From contig CALCXM010000058.1 in assembly GCA_937905825.1 (NCBI GenBank), forward strand, positions 1-64,000: a stretch of 64,000 nucleotides of DNA, given 5' to 3'. Made by a program: the position numbers and the translations under genes. This document shows, in pieces, positions 51,031 through 60,359 of this stretch. The DNA comes from an uncultured bacterium. GTDB taxonomy: Bacteria > Planctomycetota > UBA1135 > GCA-002686595. The notes beneath the pieces are model-generated. The model worked only from the letters and a program-made list of their open reading frames with translations, searched no databases and was not told where the DNA came from. Position 1 is the stretch's first letter, and every line of letters begins with the position of its first letter.

Positions 51031-52107
51031 CAACAGGCCGCCTCTCCAATAGGCGAAATCCTACTCAACGGCCACTTGGCGTGGGCGCCTGCCCGACCCT
51101 GCCGGCATGGGATTCCTTCCTCCAAGACGGTGGGATTCATGCCGCCAAGCAGCAGGGAATTCCCGCACCGGGCAACTCGTAGCCTGGGCCTTCCGCCCTG
51201 CGGGCCAGACCTGCGGGGCTTTCAACTGCCAGCACTCGACCCCGTGCAACCCCGATGGCAAACGATCGCCCGCGCGCGTTGTCTCTGTCGAACCCCGCCC
51301 CCAATCGCCCGCCCGAGTGCAGGCCATGGATGGGCGAGCGAAGGCGTCGTTTTGATCAGCGTTCATGGCTTGCCAGCGGCACTCGCAAGGTCCGCCCGAA
51401 GTCAACTCGTTGTGTCGCCTGCAGTGTTCCCCCTTACGCCGGATGAGCCTCCCCTCTGTCTGCACGGTGAAGTCTCGTCGCTGTCTGCACTGAAGCGCCT
51501 CGCCTCTGCGAGACGAGCGCAAACTTCCACACCGGACAGCCGGCTTCGCGCCCGGCTCCAGCCCGCCCATCAAGAGCTCAGTTGATCCGCAGCGCGGCCC
51601 AGAGTTCGTCCAGTTCGCGCGCGAGTTACCTTGTCGCTGAAGTGCCCAGCGCCTGAGCCATTCGCACATCCCTTCGCCAGCCATTCGCGGAATGGAGACG
51701 GATCTCTGCACTTCCGATGGAACCACGACGAGTGAAACAACCCAACCTCGACCGACCCCCGAAGCTCGTTTGACCGGAGGCCGAGCAGGCGCGGAAGGAC
51801 TTTTCAACGGACCGCCAGGGCCAAGCGAACGACCACGCCCCAGCAGGGGACGCGCACGACAGCATGGCGACCGAACGTGCGCCGCAAGAAATGGATTCAG
51901 GTTGTTTCCAACGAAGTCCGCATTTCTTGCTTTGGCGTGGTCAAAACCTTATGCTGCCGCGCGCTGATTGTCTCCTAAAGTTAGGTCTCCTGTAACCAGA
52001 CAGCTCCACCCGTTGAAGCACAAGGACCGCAGGATAAGACGCCCCAGAGAGTCGGCTGCCCCGCCTCGGACGCCCTGCGCTCCGGCGGACCCCACACCCC
52101 CCTGATC
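51031..52107. other. about 1.1-kb region without a recognisable gene
   Basis: Two overlapping frames of 202 (plus, 50977-51585) and 248 (minus, 51061-51807) codons cross this stretch, but both are Arg/Pro/Ser-rich, lack domains and look like GC-driven open frames. No tRNA-like cloverleaf or known riboswitch was seen. The right end should hold the promoter and a 150-nt leader of the seven-gene operon. It may be decayed coding sequence or an unrecognised RNA. Confidence 0.45.
51927..51955 (+). promoter_or_regulatory. possible sigma-70 promoter of the seven-gene operon
   Basis: TTGCTT (51927-51932), 17 nt, then TATGCT (51950-51955) is the best -35/-10 pair in the gap, about 150 nt before the aminotransferase start. 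The match is modest, and the surrounding A/T content is higher than average. Confidence 0.3.
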
Positions 52108-53475
52108 GTGCCGATTTCGGCTCCCATGAATAGCAAGGATCTCCTCGAACGCCGCATGCGGATCGTTCCCCAGGGCGTTGGTGTGTTCAACACTGCCACC
52201 GTCCAACGTGCCCACGGTGCGACCATTGTCGATGTCGAAGGCAATGAACTCATTGACCTAGTCGGCGGCATTGGCGTGACCAACGCGGGCCACTGCCCGC
52301 CCCCTGTGGTCAAGGCCATCCAAGACCAAGCAGAGAAGTTCTTGCACACGAGCTTCAACGTGGTCACCTACGAGCCCTACATCGCCCTCTGCGAAAAGCT
52401 GGCTGAACTCTTGCCCCACGGGGAACCGGGCACCACGGACACAACCAAGGTGATGCTCGTCAGCACCGGTGCCGAGGCCGTTGAGAACGCCATCAAGATT
52501 GCGCGTCAGTCCACGAAGCGCCAAGCGGTACTGTGTTACACGGGTGCCTTCCACGGGCGCAGCATGATGGGCATGACCTTGACCTCGAAGGTCGACTACA
52601 AACTCAACTGTGGGCCCTTCGCACCCGAGGTCTACCGCTTGCCATTCCCCAACTACTATCGTTACGGGGACGGCATGACCATGGAGATCTTTGCGCAGCA
52701 TGAGCTCAAGCGCTTGCGCGAGTCAGGCCGCAACGTGGTCTCACCGGAAACCATCGCCGCCATCATCATCGAAGTCGTTCAGGGCGAAGGCGGGTTCAAC
52801 GTAGCACCGCAAAGCTACCTGGAAGGACTGCGAGACTTCTGTGACGAACACGGGATCATCTTGATCTTCGACGAGATCCAATCGGGCTTTGGTCGCACGG
52901 GCAAGTGGGGTTCCTACGAACACTTTGGCGTGCTCCCGGACATCTCGACCTGGGCCAAGTCTTTGGGCTCCGGCATGCCGATCGGCGCAGTCATTGGCCG
53001 GGCCGAAGTGATGGACGCCGCAGCCCCAGGCACGATCGGCGGAACCTACATAGGCAACCCAGTGTCCTGCGCCGCCGCCTTGGCAACCCTCGAGTACATG
53101 CACGAGATCGATATCAATCGACTCGGCAATCACGTGGGCGACATCGTGCGCGCGAGCTTCTTGAGGATGCAGAGGAAGCACGACTGCATCGGTGACGTGC
53201 GCGGCCTGGGAGCCATGATCGCCTTGGAGTTCGTGCACGAGGGAGATCCGCGCCGACCCGACGCCTCGACTTGCCAACAACTCGTGACCGCCTGCTCCGA
53301 GCGCAACGTGCTCCTGATCAGCGCCGGCACCCACAAGAACGTTATCCGCGTCTTGTCGCCCCTCGTCATCGAGGACGAACTCTTGCTCAAAGCCATGACG
53401 ATCATCGACGAGGAATTGGATCGGATCGTCAACGCAACCCCCAGTCCCAGCCGCACCACAGGAGAGTCCATTTGA
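52108..53475 (+). CDS. class III (4-aminobutyrate/ornithine-type) aminotransferase
   Basis: The 455-residue protein starts at GTG 52108 or ATG 52126 (MNSKDLLERR). It has ATIVDVEGNELIDLVGGIGV, LVSTGAEAVENAIKIARQ with the PLP-phosphate loop, CYTGAFHGRSMMGMTLTSK, the aspartate motif IILIFDEIQSGFGRTGKW, and the PLP lysine in STWAKSLGSGMPIGAV. These are all blocks of omega-aminotransferases such as GabT. It would transfer an amino group from a terminal amine (GABA, putrescine-like or 5-aminovalerate) to 2-oxoglutarate or pyruvate, giving an aldehyde. It is the first gene of the operon, and its stop overlaps the next start by 4 nt. Confidence 0.93.
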   Translation: MPISAPMNSKDLLERRMRIVPQGVGVFNTATVQRAHGATIVDVEGNELIDLVGGIGVTNAGHCPPPVVKAIQDQAEKFLHTSFNVVTYEPYIALCEKLAELLPHGEPGTTDTTKVMLVSTGAEAVENAIKIARQSTKRQAVLCYTGAFHGRSMMGMTLTSKVDYKLNCGPFAPEVYRLPFPNYYRYGDGMTMEIFAQHELKRLRESGRNVVSPETIAAIIIEVVQGEGGFNVAPQSYLEGLRDFCDEHGIILIFDEIQSGFGRTGKWGSYEHFGVLPDISTWAKSLGSGMPIGAVIGRAEVMDAAAPGTIGGTYIGNPVSCAAALATLEYMHEIDINRLGNHVGDIVRASFLRMQRKHDCIGDVRGLGAMIALEFVHEGDPRRPDASTCQQLVTACSERNVLLISAGTHKNVIRVLSPLVIEDELLLKAMTIIDEELDRIVNATPSPSRTTGESI

Positions 53476-54392
53476 GACCATTCTCGATCGCTGGCGTTCA
53501 AATGCCCGTGTCCGCCAGCCCCGGAAACGTGGAGGTCATGAAGCACAAACTAGAAGTGCTCATGAGTGTCTACCCCTGGGTTCAGATGGTGATGTACAGC
53601 GAGCTGTGCCCCTTCGGGCCGCTGACCTATTACGCCCAGCCCTTTCCGAACCCGGTGGAGGCGCAGTTCCAGGAACTGGCCCGCAAGCACAAGATCTGGC
53701 TCATCCCCGGCAGCATGTTCCAGACCCGCGGTGAGGCCATCTTCAACACCGCGTCTGTGATCAATCCAGAAGGAGAGATCGTCGGACGTTACGACAAGAT
53801 GTTCCCCTTCCTGCCCTACGAAGTCGGTGTGACCGGCGGCAGCGAGTTCTTGATCTGGGACGTTCCGGATGTTGGCCGATTCGGTCTGACCATCTGCTAC
53901 GACATGTGGTTTCCGGAAACCTCCCGCACCCTGGCTGTCCAGGGCGTCGAGGTCATTCTGCACCCAACCTTGACCGGCAGCATCGACCGCGACATCGAAC
54001 TCTCGATCGCCCAAGCCACAGCAGCCTGCAACCAGTGCTTTGTCTTCGACATCAACGGCTTGGGAGACGGCGGCACAGGCCGCTCAATCGTATGCGGCCC
54101 CGACGGTCGCGTGCTGTACCAGGCCGGAACCGGGCCGGAACTGATCCCGATCGAAGTGGACATGGAGCGCGTCAGTCGCAGCCGTGAACATGGCGTGCTG
54201 CGCCTCGGTCAGCCACTCAAGAGTTTCCGGGACCGCAACGTGCACTTCGACATCTACGAGGAGGGCAAGGAGCAGGCGTACCTGAATACCTTGGGCCCCC
54301 TGCAAAAGCCCGCGCGGCTCGAGCAACTGATGAAGATGCACCACATCGTGCCGCACCCGGAGACGATCGGGCCGCGCAAAGAAGCGCCCTAA
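53472..54392 (+). CDS. carbon-nitrogen hydrolase (nitrilase superfamily amidase)
   Basis: The only sensible start is TTG 53472, overlapping the aminotransferase stop as TTGA and giving LRPFSIAGVQMPVSASPGN, a standard nitrilase N-terminus, in a 306-residue protein. The catalytic triad is intact: Glu in MVMYSELCPFG, Lys in GRYDKMFPFLP, Cys in LTICYDMWFPE. It hydrolyses an amide or carbamoyl group. N-carbamoylputrescine amidase and omega-amidase are relatives, but I cannot assign the subfamily. Context with a basic amino-acid decarboxylase favours an amine-derived amide. Confidence 0.9.
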   Translation: MRPFSIAGVQMPVSASPGNVEVMKHKLEVLMSVYPWVQMVMYSELCPFGPLTYYAQPFPNPVEAQFQELARKHKIWLIPGSMFQTRGEAIFNTASVINPEGEIVGRYDKMFPFLPYEVGVTGGSEFLIWDVPDVGRFGLTICYDMWFPETSRTLAVQGVEVILHPTLTGSIDRDIELSIAQATAACNQCFVFDINGLGDGGTGRSIVCGPDGRVLYQAGTGPELIPIEVDMERVSRSREHGVLRLGQPLKSFRDRNVHFDIYEEGKEQAYLNTLGPLQKPARLEQLMKMHHIVPHPETIGPRKEAP

Positions 54393-54473
54393 ACCGAAGC
54401 CCTCCCCCCCTACGAGCGGGCACCCTCCTAGGGTTCCCGCTCAGTTCAACCAACCCCAAGGAGTCAGTCGAGC

Positions 54474-54932
54474 GTGAAACCATCCGGATCCGAATCATCG
54501 AACGTCGAGCCAAGTTCTGCCCCAGCTTCCCTGCCGTCCGAGGAAGCGCCGCCTGGGCAAACGCCGCGGCCCCCCATGCTTAGCTGGTTTGAGATCCCGG
54601 TGCTCGACATGGTTCGCGCTGTGGCGTTCTATTCTCGGGTGTTTTCGATCGAGATGGAAGTCACCGAGAACGGGGAGCATGCCATGGCTTACTTCCCCTG
54701 TCCTGGGGAGGGCACCGGTGGTGCCTTGGTCAAGGGACCGGGCAGCGTTCCCTCCGGCACAGGGACGATCGTCTACTTGAACGCGGGTGACGACCTGGCC
54801 GATGGGCTGATGCAAATCGAAGACGCCGGTGGACGGGTCATCATGGGCAAGACGGCCCTAGGCGAAGCTGGCTTCTTCGCCCTATTCATCGACACGGAAG
54901 GGAACAAGCTAGCCCTGCACTCCAACGAATAG
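54474..54932 (+). CDS. VOC (glyoxalase-fold) family protein
   Basis: An AAGGAG ribosome-binding site upstream supports the GTG at 54474, giving 152 residues with a Ser/Pro-rich 34-residue lead; ATG 54577 (MLSWFEIPVLDM) would give only the domain. The domain has WFEIPVLDMVRAVAFYSRVF, AMAYFPCPGEG, and the C-terminal half GRVIMGKTALGEAGFFALFI DTEGN in two beta-alpha-beta-beta-beta units. Metal ligands are not conclusive. Members bind or isomerise small molecules or act as bleomycin-type resistance proteins. Its role in the operon is unknown. Confidence 0.85.
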   Translation: MKPSGSESSNVEPSSAPASLPSEEAPPGQTPRPPMLSWFEIPVLDMVRAVAFYSRVFSIEMEVTENGEHAMAYFPCPGEGTGGALVKGPGSVPSGTGTIVYLNAGDDLADGLMQIEDAGGRVIMGKTALGEAGFFALFIDTEGNKLALHSNE

Positions 54933-54937
54933 ATTCG

Positions 54938-57733
54938 ATGGCCATTGATTCACCGAAGGTTCCCAAGCGCCTCAAGGACGTCACAGCCAAGCACTACAGC
55001 ATCGGCCAACTGCGCGTTGACTTATGGAATGAGCTGAAGGAAGCGACCGCTCGCATGAGCCGCGAAGATCAGGACTCTGATCCAGACTCCAAGACGCAAA
55101 CTGAAATTGGAAAGCTCATGGAGCGGCTCGAGTGCATCGAGCAGTACTTCGCCCACCCAGGAATCCATCGACTCGAGCAGCTCAGGGACAGTGAGCGACG
55201 TTCTGAGTCCACTTGGTTAGCAAAGCGCGTTGCCACCGTCGTGAAGGAACTCGTCAGCGATTCCTACCGAGGTCACCCGCAAGATGCCTGTGAATTCGAG
55301 GACACGGCGGGTCAAGCAGATGGCCAAGTCCTGCCCAAACCAACGGCCAGCGCAAACTACTTCGAGGTGCTCATCGTCGAAGAACTCTCCCGAGAGGAAG
55401 AGCATGCGCTGCGCGCCAATTTCCGCGCCATGCAACGGGAGGAGGACGAATTCACCTACGAGCTCGTGGTCGTTCGCTCCTTTCAGGACGCACTGATCGC
55501 CGCGCTTTTCAATTTCAACATCCATGCGGTCGTCATTCGCTACGCCCCCGCGTTCAAGTCGACGAACATCACCGAGGAGCTGCGGCCCTACCTGCAAAAC
55601 GTGTTGGGCATCGACCATTCCAACGCAAACAGCGCGGACCTCGGCCCATTGCTCGGACGGAAGATCAAGAAGTTCCGCCCTGAACTCGACCTGTACTACG
55701 TCACCGACACGGCGCTCACGCACCTGAAGGATCAAACCCTCTCCACCTTTCGGCGCATCTTCTATCGCCGGGAAGACGTCCAGGAATTGCACCTGGCCAT
55801 CATGCGAGGCATCCGGGAAAGCTATCGCACCCCATTCTTCACAGCCCTGAAGGAGTACAGCCAGCAACCGACAGGCGTCTTTCACGCCATGCCCATTTCG
55901 CGCGGCAACTCGGTCTTCAAGAGCCGTTGGATCAAGGACTTTGGCGACTTCTACGGGCGCAACATGTTCTTGGCAGAGACCAGCGCAACGACCGGTGGAC
56001 TCGATTCCCTGCTGCAACCAACCGGTCCCCTCAAGCACGCCCAAGAAATGGCGTCGGACACCTACGGATCCCTGCGCACCTTCTTCGTCACGAACGGCAC
56101 CTCCACGGCGAACAAGATCGTGGTGCAAGCCATCGTAGAGCCAGGCGATTTGGTCTTGATCGACCGAGACTGCCACAAGTCCCATCACTACGGGATGGTG
56201 CTCTCCGGGGCGCTCCCGGTCTACCTCGATTCGTACCCAATCGAGGCTTACAGCATGTACGGGGCCGTGCCCCTACGCGAGATCAAGGAGAAGCTGCTCT
56301 ACCTCAAGGCCCAGGGGCGACTGGACCGAGTCAAGATGCTGCTCTTGACGAACTGCACCTTCGACGGGCTGGTCTACAACGTCAGGCGCGTCATGGAAGA
56401 AGTCTTGGCCATCAAGCCGGACATCATCTTCCTGTGGGATGAGGCCTGGTTCGCCTTCGCTGGCTTTACCTACACGTACAAGCAGCGCACAGGCATGTAC
56501 GTCGCCCGGGAGCTGCACAAAAAGTACAACGGAAGCGGCTACCGCCAAGAGTACGAGGAACATCTCGCCTCTCTCAAGGACGGCGAATGCCCACGGTTGC
56601 CGGATCCAGACAAAGTCCGGATTCGCGTGTACGCCACTCAAAGCACGCACAAGACCCTCTCCAGCTTCCGCCAGGGATCCATGATCCACATCTGGGATGA
56701 AGACTTCGAGCGGCGCGCGGCGGACACCTTTCACGAGGCGTACATGACGCACACGTCGACGTCTCCCAACTACCAGATGCTCGCGTCCTTGGACGTTGGA
56801 CGTCGGCAGGTGGTGTTCGAGGGCTACGAGATGGTCGAGAAGAGCATCGAACTAGCGATGATTCTGCGCGCCAAGATCGACAGCAACCCGCAACTGCGGC
56901 GCTACTTCGAAGTGCTGACGGTCGGCGACTTGATCCCGAACGAGTTCCGCTCCTCCAACCTGACGGAGTACTACCAGCGAGACCATGGCTGGAATCGTAT
57001 GGAGGACTCTTGGGAGCACGACGAGTTCGTGCTCGACCCGACGAAGATCACGCTATCCGTCGGCAAGGCCGGCATCGACGGCGATACCTTCAAGAACGCG
57101 TACTTGATGGACAAGTACAACATTCAGATCAACAAGACCTCACGCAACACGGTCCTCCTGATGACCAACATCGGAACGACCCGCAGCTCGGTGCTGTACT
57201 TGATGAGTGTGATCTTGAAGATTGCTGCACAACTGGACGAAGACGTGCGCGCCCTGACGAGCAGGGAGTTGGCGATTCGTGCGGGACGCGTGGATTCCCT
57301 GGTCAAGCAGGTGCCGCCCCTACCGGACTTCAGTCACTTTCACTCCAGCTTCCAAGCGGTTCCGGGGGTCCCCGGTGGGGACATCCGCGGTGCCTATTTC
57401 CTGGCCTACCGGGACAAGAACTGCGACTACGTTCCTTTGCACGAGTGCCTCGACGCGATGAAGGATCGGGAACTAGTTTCGGCCTCCTTCGTGATTCCCT
57501 ACCCACCCGGCTTTCCCGTGTTGGTACCGGGCCAGGTTGTTAGCCGGGCCATTCTGCAGTTTCTACTCGCCTTGGACGTCAAAGAGATCCACGGCTACCG
57601 GCCCGAACTCGGATTGCGAGTGTTCGCCGACACGGTGCTCAACCGTCAAAAAACATTCTCGGCCATGGGTGGACGACGCTCTTCCGCCAGCCAACAGACT
57701 CAACCACCCCAACTCCCCCCTCTCCAAAAATGA
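54938..57733 (+). CDS. large Orn/Lys/Arg decarboxylase-family PLP enzyme
   Basis: The 931-residue protein has the PLP aspartate-aminotransferase-fold core of group III basic amino-acid decarboxylases: FFVTNGTSTANKIVVQAIVE, LIDRDCHKSHHYGMVLSGA, IIFLWDEAWFAFAGF, and the PLP-lysine motif QSTHKTLSSFRQGSM with K572. A C-terminal decarboxylase domain follows. About 330 N-terminal residues precede the core, part of them resembling the receiver-like wing domain (LVVVRSFQDALIAALFNFNI). It should decarboxylate arginine, lysine or ornithine to agmatine, cadaverine or putrescine. It is larger than the usual 720-750 residues. It starts 5 nt after the VOC stop and overlaps the next gene by 4 nt. Confidence 0.9.
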   Translation: MAIDSPKVPKRLKDVTAKHYSIGQLRVDLWNELKEATARMSREDQDSDPDSKTQTEIGKLMERLECIEQYFAHPGIHRLEQLRDSERRSESTWLAKRVATVVKELVSDSYRGHPQDACEFEDTAGQADGQVLPKPTASANYFEVLIVEELSREEEHALRANFRAMQREEDEFTYELVVVRSFQDALIAALFNFNIHAVVIRYAPAFKSTNITEELRPYLQNVLGIDHSNANSADLGPLLGRKIKKFRPELDLYYVTDTALTHLKDQTLSTFRRIFYRREDVQELHLAIMRGIRESYRTPFFTALKEYSQQPTGVFHAMPISRGNSVFKSRWIKDFGDFYGRNMFLAETSATTGGLDSLLQPTGPLKHAQEMASDTYGSLRTFFVTNGTSTANKIVVQAIVEPGDLVLIDRDCHKSHHYGMVLSGALPVYLDSYPIEAYSMYGAVPLREIKEKLLYLKAQGRLDRVKMLLLTNCTFDGLVYNVRRVMEEVLAIKPDIIFLWDEAWFAFAGFTYTYKQRTGMYVARELHKKYNGSGYRQEYEEHLASLKDGECPRLPDPDKVRIRVYATQSTHKTLSSFRQGSMIHIWDEDFERRAADTFHEAYMTHTSTSPNYQMLASLDVGRRQVVFEGYEMVEKSIELAMILRAKIDSNPQLRRYFEVLTVGDLIPNEFRSSNLTEYYQRDHGWNRMEDSWEHDEFVLDPTKITLSVGKAGIDGDTFKNAYLMDKYNIQINKTSRNTVLLMTNIGTTRSSVLYLMSVILKIAAQLDEDVRALTSRELAIRAGRVDSLVKQVPPLPDFSHFHSSFQAVPGVPGGDIRGAYFLAYRDKNCDYVPLHECLDAMKDRELVSASFVIPYPPGFPVLVPGQVVSRAILQFLLALDVKEIHGYRPELGLRVFADTVLNRQKTFSAMGGRRSSASQQTQPPQLPPLQK

Positions 57734-59373
57734 GTAAGAAAGCAGCCAAGCGCAAGGTCACCAAGAAGACCACTAAGAAGGCGGCTAAGAAGGTCGCCAA
57801 GAAAGCAACCAAGAAGACCACTAGGAAGGTCACCAAGAAAGCAACCAAGAAGGCCGCAAGGAAGACGGCCAAGAAGGCATCGGCATCCACGAGCTTAACC
57901 AAGCCCAAGAAGGTCCTGCGGGGTCTGCCGGACATCCGTCGTTTTTTCTACGCCAACGACACGCCCATCTACTTCATCAGCGCCACCAACTTCAACCTGC
58001 TGGGCGCCGACGAGTGGATCAAGGGATTCAAGTTCATCTGCTACATCGAGTGCTTCGACGGACTTCACCCGAACGTCTTCGCGCCCCAGGAAGAAGTGCC
58101 CCACGATGAGTTCGAGGGCATTGAAGACATCAACAACTACCTGCTCCAGCACAAGGAGGTGATCGATTACATCGACAGCCGCAAGCAGAAGGGCGTCAAG
58201 TCCAAGGCCCTGTTCTTGATGTTCGATGAGCAGACGGAAAAACTGGCCAAGAAGCTCGACTTGGAAGTCTGCTTCCCCTCCGCCGCCATGCGCACCAGCA
58301 TGGACAACAAGGTCGAGACCAACCGCATCGCCGAGCGCGCTGGTGTGCCCTGTGTCCCCTACGTGCTCAAGAAGGTCAAGGACTACAAGCAGCTGTGCCG
58401 CGTGTCCAAACACCTCGGAACCGACTTGGTGGTTCAAACGCCCTTCGGCGATAGCGGTCACACGACCTACTTCATTACCTGCGAGGAGGATTTCGCGAAG
58501 CACGCCGAGGAAATCGCCGCGGAGAAGGAAGTCAAGGTGATGAAGCGCATCAACTGTCACGGCTCCGCCATCGAAGCCTGTGTCACGCGACATGGCACGG
58601 TTGTGGCCCCCTTGATGACGGAACTGGTTGGCTTCAAAGAACTCACTCCCTACAAGGGTGGCTGGTGTGGCAACGAGATCTATCCCGACGCCTTTCCAAA
58701 GAAGTTGCGCAAGCAAGCCCATGACTACACGCGGCTTTTCGGCGAGCAACTTCGCAAGGAGGGCTACAAGGGTTATTTCGAGTTGGACTTCTTGATCGAC
58801 AAGGACAACGGCGAGCTCTACTTGGGCGAGCTCAACCCGCGGGTCACCGGTGCCAGCTCGATCACCAATCACGCCCTCTACGCGTTGTCCGACATGCCGC
58901 TGTTCCTGTTCCACATTCTCGAGTGGATGGATCACCCCTACACCTTGAACACGAACGTGATCAATCGGCGTTGGGCGCACCCGGAGAACTGTGATTCCTG
59001 GGGCCAGCTGATCATCAAGCACACCGAGGACACGGTCAGAAAAGTGACAAAGGCACCGCGCTCCGGCATCTGGCGCATGGATCCTGACGGCGGGCTCGAG
59101 TACGACCGCATGGACACGCACCGTCGTGCCGTCGAGACGGAGCACGAGGCGTTCTTCCTGCGAATCAGTCGAGTGAATGACTACTTCTACGAAGGCGCGG
59201 ACATCGGGATCCTGGTCATGCGTGGCCGTCTGATGACCGACGAGGGCGATTTGAGTGAACGCGCCAAGGCTTGGATCGAGGGCATTCACGGACTCTACGA
59301 GAGCACTGCCGTCAAGGCATCGACTAAGGCTGCTGCGAAAGCGAACGAGGTCGCCGCCTTCAAACTGATGTAA
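57730..59373 (+). CDS. ATP-grasp ligase with N-terminal histone-H1-like lysine tail
   Basis: The 547-residue protein begins with about 50 residues of KKxxK / KKATKKT repeats rich in Lys, Ala and Thr, like histone H1 tails. The remainder is a biotin-carboxylase-like ATP-grasp enzyme: MDNKVETNRIAERAGVPCVP at the start of the grasp, LVVQTPFGDSGHTTYFI with the glycine-rich ATP loop, KVMKRINCHGSAIEACV, and GYFELDFLIDKDNGELYLGE LNPRVTG, where the E and N ligate Mg. It probably joins a carboxylate to an amine at the cost of ATP. A second Ala/Lys-rich patch lies near the C-terminus (KASTKAAAKANEVAAF). The next gene begins within its stop codon (TAATG). Confidence 0.85.
   Translation: MSKKAAKRKVTKKTTKKAAKKVAKKATKKTTRKVTKKATKKAARKTAKKASASTSLTKPKKVLRGLPDIRRFFYANDTPIYFISATNFNLLGADEWIKGFKFICYIECFDGLHPNVFAPQEEVPHDEFEGIEDINNYLLQHKEVIDYIDSRKQKGVKSKALFLMFDEQTEKLAKKLDLEVCFPSAAMRTSMDNKVETNRIAERAGVPCVPYVLKKVKDYKQLCRVSKHLGTDLVVQTPFGDSGHTTYFITCEEDFAKHAEEIAAEKEVKVMKRINCHGSAIEACVTRHGTVVAPLMTELVGFKELTPYKGGWCGNEIYPDAFPKKLRKQAHDYTRLFGEQLRKEGYKGYFELDFLIDKDNGELYLGELNPRVTGASSITNHALYALSDMPLFLFHILEWMDHPYTLNTNVINRRWAHPENCDSWGQLIIKHTEDTVRKVTKAPRSGIWRMDPDGGLEYDRMDTHRRAVETEHEAFFLRISRVNDYFYEGADIGILVMRGRLMTDEGDLSERAKAWIEGIHGLYESTAVKASTKAAAKANEVAAFKLM
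57748..57880 (+). repeat. degenerate lysine-codon tandem repeats inside the ATP-grasp gene
   Basis: Units like GTCACCAAGAAGACCACTAA recur four to five times with spacing of about 33 or 66 bp, coding K-x-x-K-K-x-x-K-K. Such tracts change length easily by slippage, and the number may vary between strains. Confidence 0.7.
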
Positions 59374-60359
59374 TGCAACTGCCTATTGCGCTCGAGCGCA
59401 TCGACGCTACGGGTGGGGCTTGGAAGAAAAACTTCAAGCGCACCTGGCGCAACTACAAGCGTTGGTATCTGGGCGACGGGCCCAGCAAACGCCCTGCCTA
59501 CCCGACGTGCCTGGACGCTATCGAGCGCTTCATGCCCGAATTGGCTCCTATCTATCGGCAGGTTTGTCGCTGGGCCGGGGAAGGGGATCTCGCTTGTCGG
59601 TTCCTTTCCCTCTACAACCCGCCCGCCTACATGGCGGGTTGTACCCAGGCTATTTGGGATGCACCGCAAGGCCCCATTCTGGTCCGCAACTATGACTACG
59701 CCCCACGCTGGTTCGAGGGCAAGATCTTCGCCAGTGATTGGTTGCGGCCCGTCATCGGCGTAAGTGACTGCGCATGGGGTTTGCTGGACGGCATGAACGA
59801 TGCGGGGCTGGTTGCCTCCCTGACTTTTGGTGGGAACAAAACCGTCGCTCCCGGATTCGGAATTCCGCTGCTCATTCGCTATGTGCTCGAGACTTGCGAA
59901 ACGGTCGAGGAAGCCATTGCGGCCTTCGCGAGAGTCCCTGTGCACATGGCGTACAACGTTTCCTTGCTCGATCGCTGCGGCGATCGGCGGGTCCTGCATC
60001 TGAAAGCCGGTGGTGGAATAACTCGTCACCGTCATGCGGTCTGCACCAACCATCAAACAAAGGTCGCCTGGCCCCAGTACGAAGCCATCACCAAGACCCG
60101 CGAGCGGCAAGCCTTTGCTGAAGCGCAGCTCGTGATGCCCCACGTGACCCAGGCCTCCCTCACGGGGCTCTTCCTTCGGCCTCCCCTCTATCAAAGCCAC
60201 TTCAAGCGAGCCTTTGGCACCCTCTACACGAGCACCTGGGACCCGAATTCTCGCCTGCTCTCTTTGGATTGGCCGGGCACCCATCTGACAACCTCTTTCG
60301 ATCATTTTCTTCCCCAGGCTCATCTGGTTGAAATTTTCTCATCTCCCCCTCATGCCTAG
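59373..60359 (+). CDS. C45-family autoproteolytic acyltransferase/amidase (Ntn hydrolase)
   Basis: The 328-residue protein shows YMAGCTQAIWDAPQGPILVR NYDY near residues 87-110. The Gly89-Cys90 bond followed by Thr and the downstream RNYDY are the signature of isopenicillin-N acyltransferase-like (C45) N-terminal-nucleophile enzymes, which cut themselves to expose Cys as nucleophile. GLLDGMNDAGLVASLTFGG and VPVHMAYNVSLLDR fit the rest of the fold. It would hydrolyse or form an amide bond, such as removing the acyl cap made by the upstream ATP-grasp ligase (inference). It overlaps both neighbours (1 nt before, 8 nt after). Confidence 0.85.
   Translation: MQLPIALERIDATGGAWKKNFKRTWRNYKRWYLGDGPSKRPAYPTCLDAIERFMPELAPIYRQVCRWAGEGDLACRFLSLYNPPAYMAGCTQAIWDAPQGPILVRNYDYAPRWFEGKIFASDWLRPVIGVSDCAWGLLDGMNDAGLVASLTFGGNKTVAPGFGIPLLIRYVLETCETVEEAIAAFARVPVHMAYNVSLLDRCGDRRVLHLKAGGGITRHRHAVCTNHQTKVAWPQYEAITKTRERQAFAEAQLVMPHVTQASLTGLFLRPPLYQSHFKRAFGTLYTSTWDPNSRLLSLDWPGTHLTTSFDHFLPQAHLVEIFSSPPHA

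Noticed and set aside
51061-51807. 248-codon minus-strand frame in the 1.1-kb gap
   Set aside because: Arg/Ser/Gly-rich, no hydrophobic core pattern or domain, and it overlaps an equally open frame on the other strand.
57895-59289. 464-codon minus-strand frame opposite the ATP-grasp gene
   Set aside because: No start context or domain; it is the complement of a clear enzyme gene.
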